From assembly GCA_016926235.1 (NCBI GenBank), contig JAFGOZ010000465.1, positions 1 to 5,780 on the forward strand: a DNA stretch of 5,780 nt, written 5' to 3'. A model generated the notes under the pieces. That model had not been told where the DNA came from and ran no database searches. It saw only the letters and a list, made by a program, of their open reading frames with translations. This DNA comes from Bacteroidales bacterium (GTDB taxonomy: Bacteria; Bacteroidota; Bacteroidia; Bacteroidales; UBA10428). Shown here one piece after another: positions 1 to 4,774 of the stretch; positions within the stretch are counted from its first letter, which is position 1; the number at the start of each line of letters is the position of its first letter. A program made the translations under genes and the position numbers.

Positions 1-154
1 AAAATTTATAAAATATTATAATATTCATAATTTACTGTAATAATTCCGATAAAACATGATTTTTAGCCTTATTACATTGGATTTTTCAAAAAATAAGGTT
101 AACCAGAGAAAATTATATTTATTCTAACTGATTGAATAGCGTTTAGTTTTATAC

Positions 155-183
155 TTGGCCCTTGAAAACATGAGACATATAAT
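155..183 (+). promoter_or_regulatory. Sigma70-like promoter (TTGGCC-17-TATAAT)
   Basis: A perfect -10 hexamer TATAAT (178-183) lies 17 bases after TTGGCC (155-160), which matches the first three bases of the -35 consensus TTGACA. Transcription would start near 190 and run towards the short Shine-Dalgarno-led frame at 228 and possibly to the gene at 571. In AT-rich DNA a TATAAT can occur by chance; the exact 17-base spacing and the downstream ribosome binding site are what make this one credible. Confidence 0.45.
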
Positions 184-188
184 AGGGT

Positions 189-207
189 ATTAATGATAAT
201 CAATTAC
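189..207 (+). promoter_or_regulatory. Fur-box-like operator
   Basis: Aligned to the classical 19-base Fur box (GATAATGATAATCATTATC) this segment matches at 14 of 19 positions, including an unbroken 12-base run TAATGATAATCA at 191-202. It sits immediately downstream of the -10 box at 178-183, over the expected transcription start, where a repressor of the Fur family would block transcription. The right half-site is poor, and the region is AT-rich, so this is suggestive rather than firm. Confidence 0.3.
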
Positions 208-211
208 GTGT

Positions 212-257
212 AAAGGAGTATCAAAAGTTGACAAGATCATTTAATGAGCCTGTTTAA
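212..257 (+). other. Shine-Dalgarno plus nine-codon frame (leader or broken gene start)
   Basis: AAAGGAG (212-218) is a strong ribosome binding site. Nine bases later a TTG at 228 opens the frame MTRSFNEPV, which stops at TAA 255-257. The same frame continues after the stop without interruption as TGCRWVGLSGYVNEIMLD up to TGA 312-314, so this could be the start of a small gene inactivated by one nonsense codon, or a short leader peptide. The promoter and Fur-like site upstream fit either reading. No homologue is recognised; the TTG start and the length keep confidence low. Confidence 0.22.
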
Positions 258-321
258 ACCGGCTGTCGATGGGTAGGTCTAAGCGGATATGTCAACGAGA
301 TTATGTTAGATTGAATTAAAA

Positions 322-504
322 TTAATGTTGTCTGAGCAGATCGTTTTTCCACCAGGTTTGACGATAATCTTCAAAGAACGAAAAGGATGCACGAGGGTTT
401 TCCTGCGACCATGATAGCCAGTTGTTGAGAACTTTGCTGTATTGCGTTTCTGTTTCCTGAATTTTTTCAACTTGTGTGAAAACTTCTTTAGGTAATACAG
501 GCAA
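322..504 (-). CDS. Unrecognised small protein or gene remnant, 60 aa
   Basis: This minus-strand frame starts at a TTG (504-502) with AAAAGG about five bases upstream on that strand, and ends at TAA 324-322. The product is soluble, mixed-charge and tryptophan-rich (NNWLSWSQENP, then FFEDYRQTWWKND), with a helical, amphipathic N-terminal half. Its codon choice and higher GC than the flanks make it look like real coding sequence. In the same frame it is open upstream for eight codons to a TAA, so it could also be the tail of a gene that has lost its front. It runs opposite to the neighbouring gene at 571. The overlapping longer minus-strand frame at 306-677 is a shadow. No family is recognised. 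Confidence 0.35.
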   Translation of the reverse strand: MPVLPKEVFTQVEKIQETETQYSKVLNNWLSWSQENPRASFSFFEDYRQTWWKNDLLRQH

Positions 505-511
505 ATTACCT
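490..511. repeat. Short inverted repeat AGGTAAT / ATTACCT
   Basis: Arms 490-496 and 505-511 are perfect 7-base reverse complements around an 8-base spacer. The element lies 60-80 bases upstream of the gene at 571 and covers the start of the minus-strand frame 322-504. It could be an operator for either; it has no T-run and is not a terminator. Confidence 0.3.
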
Positions 512-570
512 TTTGTAATATACTTTTATGTGAAGGTAAGTACAAAATTGATAAATATGAGGAAAATACT

Positions 571-1944
571 ATGATTATTAACTTGTCTAATAGAAGGAGA
601 TTAGTTTTTGTCTTTCTCATAACAGTGGTGTTATCATTTTCAACTGATATATACGCAGCAAAATCTGAGCCGGACAATGCGGCTCTTTTGTACTATCAGG
701 CGTTGCTTGTTGGACCTGATTTTGATTATATGTTAATCGACAATGCATTAAGGGAAGCCGAACCTAATGAGGCTGTAAGAAAATATATTCAATCCTGTGA
801 TGAAAAGATCAATCTTGCTGAATCAGCCGCGAAAATCTCTCAATGTGATTGGGGAGTTCTAAATACTCAACGAGTTTATATGCTTGGTGATTTGAATCGC
901 CTTAGTCGTCTTATTAGTGTAAAGGCAATTATACTTGCTTTAGATGGAAAATATAAAGAGGCTCTTGAGAAGTGCATCGCTATACAAAGGATAGCAAATC
1001 ATGTTAACAATTATAACACATCTCCAGCCCATAGTATTTCAATTGATATCATCAGTCTATCATTTATGCGTATACAACGTATTTTAGGTTTAATGCCTCC
1101 TGATGAAGAAATTCTAACGTGGCTGCAGGCACAACTAAGTATGCAGAATAAAGAAATATCATTTTTAGAAGTGATAAAAGATCATCTCAACCCTGCTAAT
1201 GAACTCATTGAGATAGATCCTGAACCAATTGAGATATGGAAGTTGCAAGTTGCTATATTCTTAGGTTTGCCGTATGACGAAAAGCAGGCGACAGGTATAA
1301 ACCCGGCTATTATAGAAGATTTAGAAGATTTTCACGAGATGAAAAAAATGGAAGACCTGTCGGATGAGGAACTTAAAAATGCTATGCAAGAAAGAGTAGG
1401 GGGACGCATAGACGATGAAGATATTAAAGAATTCAGAGATATGTTTGACTATACTGACGAAACAAAAAAAGAAGTACAGGAACTATTAACTAAACCAGAA
1501 GAAGAAATTATTGAACAAGCTCGGCGGTCTTGTGATAGATTTTTATATTCATTCATTCGGATAATTGAAAATGAAATACCTTATCAACAAAGAGTAAGTA
1601 AGCTGGAAGAAATCACGAACCAGACATTTAATAATATTTATGATCCTCTGGATATATTGGACAATATATTTCTTCCTTCTCTTTCTGGATTCTTATCTGA
1701 ATATGAGTATTGGATTCGTTATAAAGCTTATTTAAATATTATGAAATCGGCTCTTGAAATATATCTTGTGAAAGCCCAAACAGGTGAACTGCCCAAAAAA
1801 CTGCCTGAATATCTTCCGAAAGATCCCTTATGCGACCAGAATTTCATATATGAAATTACAAGTGAAGGATTTGCTTTAAAATCCTCAGTCGATATGAATA
1901 CTAAAAACAATATACATTTAGAATTCAAGGTCGCGAATAAATAA
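571..1944 (+). CDS. Secreted planctomycete-type protein of unknown function, 457 aa
   Basis: The start ATG 571 has a clear Shine-Dalgarno GAGGA (559-563) seven bases upstream. Residues 1-29 form a Sec signal peptide: NRRR, a hydrophobic core LVFVFLITVVLSF, then a likely cut after IYA (residue 29). The mature part is almost entirely helical. Visible landmarks are NAALLYYQALL (36-46), EPNEAVRKYI (64-73), CDWG (92-95), a KYKEALEKCIAIQRIA stretch (127-142) that looks TPR-like, a highly acidic middle (about 246-320), and a C-terminal segment (390-440) with TGELPKKLPEYLPKDP. The last resembles the C-terminal pattern of pseudopilin-like planctomycete proteins, where residues before a predicted strand pair define a small folded end. 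I recall this combination from uncharacterised planctomycete exported proteins; the function is unknown. No catalytic motif is visible. The gene stands alone, with no partner on the same strand nearby. Confidence 0.88.
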   Translation: MIINLSNRRRLVFVFLITVVLSFSTDIYAAKSEPDNAALLYYQALLVGPDFDYMLIDNALREAEPNEAVRKYIQSCDEKINLAESAAKISQCDWGVLNTQRVYMLGDLNRLSRLISVKAIILALDGKYKEALEKCIAIQRIANHVNNYNTSPAHSISIDIISLSFMRIQRILGLMPPDEEILTWLQAQLSMQNKEISFLEVIKDHLNPANELIEIDPEPIEIWKLQVAIFLGLPYDEKQATGINPAIIEDLEDFHEMKKMEDLSDEELKNAMQERVGGRIDDEDIKEFRDMFDYTDETKKEVQELLTKPEEEIIEQARRSCDRFLYSFIRIIENEIPYQQRVSKLEEITNQTFNNIYDPLDILDNIFLPSLSGFLSEYEYWIRYKAYLNIMKSALEIYLVKAQTGELPKKLPEYLPKDPLCDQNFIYEITSEGFALKSSVDMNTKNNIHLEFKVANK

Positions 1945-2043
1945 CAGGGACAATATAACTGTATTAAAAATACACACAGACATGTAATTTTCTCACTGAA
2001 TTTTAAGTTAATATAATTTTACAACTTCCAAAAGTAGGGCGGC

Positions 2044-2085
2044 TAAAAGGTCGATATTAAAAGGTGTAGAATGTTAATCCTTTTA
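2044..2085. repeat. TAAAAGG direct and inverted repeats
   Basis: TAAAAGG occurs at 2044-2050 and 2058-2064, and its reverse complement CCTTTTA at 2079-2085. The second copy and the inverted copy can form a 7-base-pair hairpin with a 14-base loop. The weak stem and lack of a T-run argue against an intrinsic terminator; it sits just before the Shine-Dalgarno (GGTGAG, 2087-2092) of the small frame at 2102, so it could affect translation there. Confidence 0.25.
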
Positions 2086-2101
2086 TGGTGAGATTTAATA
2101 C

Positions 2102-2263
2102 ATGTTTACAAAATTAAACAAAAATAAATTACAATTAAAACCTAATTTATACGTAGTTGATTGGTATCCAAGTAATCGAAGCTGCCTGCATAAAGGTTCC
2201 CGTAAATTCAAAACCCAGCAGATGCCGCCTTTAATGGTTCGCAAAGCTGAATGGCGCAGATAA
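2102..2263 (+). CDS. Possible small basic protein, 53 aa
   Basis: ATG 2102 is preceded by GGTGAG (2087-2092) at nine bases, a fair ribosome binding site. The 53-residue product is strongly basic: a lysine/asparagine-rich start (MFTKLNKNKLQLKP), then NLYVVDWYPSNRSC, and a C-terminal half rich in Lys, Arg and Gln ending in KAEWRR before TAA 2261-2263. The second half is clearly richer in GC than the surrounding intergenic DNA, which suggests coding or formerly coding sequence. It may be a genuine small gene or the remnant of a larger one. No family is recognised, and no transmembrane segment or signal peptide is present. Confidence 0.33.
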   Translation: MFTKLNKNKLQLKPNLYVVDWYPSNRSCLHKGSRKFKTQQMPPLMVRKAEWRR

Positions 2264-2332
2264 AAATCTCATACCTGCATTTTTTACAATACTTCCGATA
2301 AATTATTAACTCAAACGGACCAATTAGTCTTC

Positions 2333-2442
2333 TGTTATATTGAACGAAGCGAAATGTCTGGCCTGTCGTAAATAAAGAGATTTTCCTATTCTCCGTAGTA
2401 CTCAGGAGACGAAGAATGAACAGTTCGTTCAGAATGGCAACA
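2333..2442. repeat. Eroded inverted-repeat element with GAACGAA ends
   Basis: The left end TGTTATATTGAACGAA (2333-2348) is an imperfect reverse complement of the right end at 2424-2442 (TTCGTTCAGAATGGCAACA): both share TGTT, ATT and GAACGAA. Inside are AAGAGATTTTCC (2375-2386), a TCTCC/GGAGA hairpin (2390-2394 with 2405-2409) and TGAAC/GTTCA (2417-2421 with 2427-2431). The outline, 'CATTCTGAACGAAGCGAA ... AGAGATT ... CGTTCAGAATG', resembles the dispersed, roughly 100-base palindromic intergenic repeats common in many anaerobic and environmental bacterial genomes. This copy has several mismatches, so it appears old. It lies directly downstream of the diguanylate cyclase gene. Confidence 0.5.
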
Positions 2443-2460
2443 TAGTTTTTGAATGAATAT

Positions 2461-3534
2461 TTAGTTGCTTTTTGAAGGATTGAAGATTTTTACAGTGTTT
2501 TTGCCGGCCTTTTTAGCTTCGTAAAGAGCCTGGTCTGATCGGCTTGTAATATCTTCGGGAGTTGAGCCGCCGTTGTACTCAGCAAGGCCTACACTTATGG
2601 ACAAAGGAATATTCTCTTTTTTCCAGGTAACAGCAGAGCTTGATACCATTTCTACCATACGTTGAGCTACTACTTTAGCTCCGATAAGAGTAGTATTAAT
2701 AAGTATTACTGCAAACTCATCGCCGCCATATCTTGCTGCCGTATCAATCTGACGAATACATTCTTTAATTCTTCTGCCTATTTCGCGTATGACTTTGTCA
2801 CCAGCTCTGTGACCATGTTCATCGTTTATCTTTTTGAGATTGTCAATGTCAACCATAATGAGAATAATTTTTCCGCCATATCTTCGTGAACGCCAAAGCT
2901 CTTTTTCAAGAGTATCATAAAATGTTTTATGGTTTACAAGACCTGTCAGGCCGTCTGTTGTTGCCTGTCGCTGTACTTTCTCAAAAAGCTTGATATTTCC
3001 AATAGAAGCGCCAACTAATTGACTGAATAATTCTATTAATGCAATCTGTTCGGAATTAAATTGCTCACTATTTATCAAATCTGCTAAATTTAATACACCT
3101 ACAACTCTCTCATGGCAGACAAGTGGAACAATAGCACAGTTTTTTGTCTTGTAGTTTTGAGCGAAAGCACGCTGTGATCTTCTTATAAAAGGTTTCCTGT
3201 GAGTATCAATGTCCCCAACAAAAATAAGTTCCTTGCTTTTCACAGCCATAACCATTGGAGAGGGCGGTGTTTGGTTTATAGAAACAATTTTATTTATAAG
3301 GAATGGATGATTGTGCTTGTGTAAATGAAGCATATTGCTCTGTTCATCAAGAATATAAAGTGATGCAAAGTTTACTCCAACAATCTCAGGGATATTTTTA
3401 ATGCAGATATCGGCAATCTGGTCGATATCGAGACAATTTATCTGTCTTGCAAGTGGAGTAACCTTTTCAAGCAGTGAAATATGATTTTCATTGTCATTTA
3501 TATTATTCTTAGAATTTGTATCAGATTGATCCAT
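2461..3534 (-). CDS. GAF-domain diguanylate cyclase (GGDEF), 357 aa
   Basis: A cytosolic enzyme predicted to make cyclic di-GMP from two GTP. Residues about 20-185 form a GAF sensor domain (VGVNFASLYILDEQ at 52-65, AIVPLVCHERVVGVLNLAD at 134-152); a short helix leads into the GGDEF domain (about 190-352). Catalytic features are intact: DGLTGLVNH (194-202), metal-site Asp229 in MVDID, KINDEHGHRAGD (235-246), the signature GGDEF at 270-274 and SVGLA (314-318). An RxxD inhibitory site (RQID, 261-264) stands exactly five residues before GGDEF, so product feedback inhibition is expected. There is no transmembrane segment or response-regulator domain, so the input is probably a small ligand or partner bound by GAF. 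ATG 3534 is the only sensible start, although the nearest purine-rich site, AAAGGAAG, is 18 bases upstream. It is transcribed divergently from the merR-type gene. Confidence 0.95.
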   Translation of the reverse strand: MDQSDTNSKNNINDNENHISLLEKVTPLARQINCLDIDQIADICIKNIPEIVGVNFASLYILDEQSNMLHLHKHNHPFLINKIVSINQTPPSPMVMAVKSKELIFVGDIDTHRKPFIRRSQRAFAQNYKTKNCAIVPLVCHERVVGVLNLADLINSEQFNSEQIALIELFSQLVGASIGNIKLFEKVQRQATTDGLTGLVNHKTFYDTLEKELWRSRRYGGKIILIMVDIDNLKKINDEHGHRAGDKVIREIGRRIKECIRQIDTAARYGGDEFAVILINTTLIGAKVVAQRMVEMVSSSAVTWKKENIPLSISVGLAEYNGGSTPEDITSRSDQALYEAKKAGKNTVKIFNPSKSN

Positions 3535-3571
3535 AGTATTAGAAAACTGCAGCTTCCTTTTTTTTCAGATT

Positions 3572-3577
3572 ATTATA
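3572..3577 (-). promoter_or_regulatory. Possible -10 box of the diguanylate cyclase gene
   Basis: On the minus strand this reads TATAAT, placing a start near 3565, about 30 bases before the ATG at 3534. No good -35 hexamer stands 16-18 bases upstream (the sequence there is CAAAGT), so the assignment rests on the -10 alone. Confidence 0.28.
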
Positions 3578-3860
3578 TTCATAAAGTATCTTTCACTTTG
3601 TATCGGGTATTTTCAGATGACTAATTTTGAAAAAAACTTTTATTATCTTGAACAGAAGTAAATCTTGATTGGAAAGATAATTTCACCATCATTACAGGAC
3701 CTTTGTTTTTAATAGTTATATGGTTTTTTAGAAGTCCTATAATTGTTAGAGACATTCATATCTTTTTGGAATGAGCTTTTTTAGGTTTTCGTCAATACGT
3801 TTTTAGGCTACGGAAAGATTTATAAGATTTTTTTAAGATATTTCCCAAATTCTTTAAAAA

Positions 3861-3913
3861 AACTTTTTTTTTCTTAAAAATGAGTTGACGATTTTAGAAA
3901 TATCATTTACATT
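3861..3913 (+). promoter_or_regulatory. Promoter of the merR-type operon, with UP-element-like tract
   Basis: TTGACG (3885-3890, five of six consensus bases) is followed after exactly 17 bases by TACATT (3908-3913, four of six). Directly upstream, 3861-3882 has a run of nine T then CTTAAAAAT, which fits the T-tract plus proximal AAAA layout of an UP element that contacts the RNA polymerase alpha subunit. Start of transcription would be near 3920, giving a leader of only about 25 bases without a Shine-Dalgarno sequence. Confidence 0.6.
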
Positions 3914-3929
3914 TTACAAAACGTAAAAT
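3906..3929. promoter_or_regulatory. TTTAC/GTAAA palindrome over the transcription start (probable operator)
   Basis: ATTTTAC (3911-3917) and GTAAAAT (3923-3929) are perfect 7-base inverted arms around a five-base spacer, and another TTTAC stands seven bases upstream (3906-3910), in direct repeat. The palindrome begins inside the -10 hexamer and covers the expected start site of the following MerR-type gene. An autoregulatory operator is the natural reading; a leader hairpin is the alternative. Confidence 0.5.
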
Positions 3930-3943
3930 ATATTTATGTGGCT

Positions 3944-4207
3944 ATGATGATGAAAAAAGAAACATTAGAAATACCTGCAAAGTTATACCGGATAGGTGAA
4001 CTGGTTTCTTATACACCTTTCTCCCGTCAGACCATTCACAATTATACGATAATGGGTTTGATCCGGGAAGCAAAGTGGACCAAAGGAGGGCATAGGTTAT
4101 ATGATGAATCAGTCTTTGGAAGACTCTCGGAGATTCTTCAGCTTAGAGAGACTAAAACATTGGCAGAAATAAGGGAATTTTTTTCCGAAAACAAAAGGCA
4201 AAGCTAA
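3944..4207 (+). CDS. Small MerR-family DNA-binding regulator, 87 aa
   Basis: A winged helix-turn-helix protein of the MerR superfamily that lacks an effector-binding domain. In the 87-residue form, YRIGELVSYTPFSRQTIHNY (about 15-34) is the helix-turn-helix, followed by GLIREAKWT and the wing KGGHRLYDE (47-55); the rest (56-85) is helical, with ILQLRETKTLAEIREFF resembling the usual third and fourth MerR helices. No metal- or drug-binding cysteines or C-terminal coiled coil are present, as in stand-alone BldC-type proteins. ATG 3944 is chosen, but ATG 3947, ATG 3950 and GTG 3938 (89 aa) are equally possible because none has a Shine-Dalgarno. The gene ends eight bases before the flgB-like gene, so they are probably cotranscribed. 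The palindrome over its own promoter suggests autoregulation; targets are otherwise unknown. Confidence 0.88.
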   Translation: MMMKKETLEIPAKLYRIGELVSYTPFSRQTIHNYTIMGLIREAKWTKGGHRLYDESVFGRLSEILQLRETKTLAEIREFFSENKRQS

Positions 4208-4215
4208 TTTATTAT

Positions 4216-4632
4216 ATGAATTTAACATCATTGATAAATGATAATATTACTGAGATACTCACTTTACTGATTGAGTTTACTCAGGCTCGCCAAAAACTAC
4301 TGATTCAGAATATAAAGAAAAGCCATAGTCCGGGATTTGTCCCGAAAGAATTGGATGTAAATGAATTTTCAAACCTTCTTAACTTTGCTATTGATGAGCA
4401 TATTCGAACAAACAGACTTGTTTTGTATGATACAGAGAATATAAAATTCGGTCCTGATGGGGATTTCAATTTTACATCCATAGAAGATAAAGGCAGTAAA
4501 GTACTTATTGAAGATAATATCGATGAATATTTTGAACTGCAAATCAAAAAACTCTGGGAAAATTCATTAAACCAGAAAATTGCAGTTGAACTGCTGAAAC
4601 AAAAACAAAAAACATTTACAGCAAATTATTAA
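4216..4632 (+). CDS. Divergent FlgB-like flagellar rod protein, 138 aa
   Basis: I read this as a distant member of the FlgB proximal-rod family. The N-terminal helix (about 10-34) runs into QNIKKSHSPGFVPKELD (31-47), which lines up with the FlgB signature NIANADTPGY-ARDID: Asn32, Pro39, Gly40 and an aromatic at 41 are kept. The C-terminal helix (about 101-133, NIDEYFELQIKKLWENSLNQ onward) lines up with the FlgB NTVD-E...A.N.LKYQ pattern. From memory E. coli FlgB has the same length, 138 residues. FlgB would sit at the base of the rod in the periplasm, next to FliE and FlgC. Odd points: the central region is unlike FlgB, the protein is Lys/Asn/Glu-rich, and no flgC or fliE follows. The ATG lies eight bases after the merR-type stop and has no Shine-Dalgarno, which suggests translational coupling. 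A repurposed paralogue or an unrelated helical protein are alternatives. Confidence 0.6.
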   Translation: MNLTSLINDNITEILTLLIEFTQARQKLLIQNIKKSHSPGFVPKELDVNEFSNLLNFAIDEHIRTNRLVLYDTENIKFGPDGDFNFTSIEDKGSKVLIEDNIDEYFELQIKKLWENSLNQKIAVELLKQKQKTFTANY

Positions 4633-4636
4633 AAAG

Positions 4637-4658
4637 TGCTTGTAAATCGATTTGAGCA
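4637..4658. repeat. Interrupted palindrome around AAATCGATTT
   Basis: TGCT (4637-4640) and AGCA (4655-4658) flank the perfect 10-base palindrome AAATCGATTT (4644-4653). It starts five bases after the stop of the flgB-like gene. A stem would need a very tight loop and there is no T-run, so an operator in front of the sigma factor gene is more likely than a terminator. Confidence 0.28.
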
Positions 4659-4703
4659 TTATGATTCATTAAAATACATAGTTGTCGGCTTAGCATTAGA
4701 TAA

Positions 4704-4730
4704 TTGATAAGCTTTTTGAAATGATATAGT
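4704..4730 (+). promoter_or_regulatory. Possible promoter of the sigma factor gene
   Basis: TTGATA (4704-4709) and TATAGT (4725-4730) each match five of six consensus bases, but the spacer is 15 bases, shorter than ideal. A start near 4737 would leave a leader of about 38 bases before GTG 4775. An alternative pair is TTGTCG (4682-4687) with TGATAA 17 bases later. The gene could also be read from the merR-type operon promoter, since no terminator is seen in the 142-base gap. Confidence 0.33.
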
Positions 4731-4774
4731 CCGGATTCTCTTTCATAGAGTACCATTATTCAGGGAGGAATATT

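Larger units (their letters stand above)
1945..2460. other. 516-base intergenic stretch with small elements
   Basis: No long gene lies here. The stretch separates the + gene ending at 1944 from the - gene ending at 2461, so the two are convergent and a terminator would be expected, but no GC-rich hairpin with T-run is present. What can be seen is an isolated TATAAT at 2012-2017 with only a poor -35 (TTCTCA, 16 bases upstream), TAAAAGG repeats at 2044-2085, a 53-codon frame at 2102-2263 and an eroded inverted-repeat element at 2333-2442. Confidence 0.6.
3535..3937. other. 403-base divergent intergenic region, rich in A/T tracts
   Basis: No gene is seen. It must carry the promoters of the diguanylate cyclase (-) and of the merR-type operon (+). 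On the minus strand a perfect TATAAT (3577-3572) lies about 40 bases before the ATG, but its -35 is poor. On the plus strand the promoter is at 3885-3913. The middle holds repeated T-tracts (3724-3729, 3777-3782, 3800-3804, 3830s, 3864-3872), an 8-base inverted repeat ATTATCTT/AAGATAAT (3642-3649 and 3674-3681) and TTTTTAGG twice, 22 bases apart (3778-3785, 3800-3807). The tract spacing suggests bent DNA. Confidence 0.5.

Noticed and set aside
45..52. TCCGATAA, matching seven of eight bases of the sigma-28 -10 box GCCGATAA; the same octamer recurs at 2294-2301 and CCCGATAC on the minus strand near 3600.
   Set aside because: None has TAAA about 15 bases upstream, and a seven-base match is expected about by chance in a window of this size and composition.
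306..677. A 123-residue minus-strand frame overlapping the start of the secreted protein gene.
   Set aside because: Low-complexity, Lys/Leu/Ser-rich translation that runs antisense to a signal peptide region and to a better frame at 322-504; a shadow.
2195..2215. GGTTCCCGTAAATTC resembling a tRNA T-arm.
   Set aside because: No matching acceptor, D or anticodon arm around it, and it lies in a possible reading frame. No tRNA, rRNA or CRISPR array was seen anywhere in the window.
3696..3738. AGGAC...GTCCT as a terminator stem.
   Set aside because: Only five base pairs with a loop of more than 30 bases; not stable.
3535..3937. Possible c-di-GMP riboswitch before either divergent gene.
   Set aside because: Neither the GEMM-I nor the GEMM-II conserved core bases could be found; the region is A/T tracts with only weak stems.
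4216..4632. The 138-residue protein as an RsiG-like c-di-GMP-binding anti-sigma factor.
   Set aside because: The expected E-x3-S-x2-R-x3-Q-x3-D helix motif is not present; the FlgB-like reading fits better.
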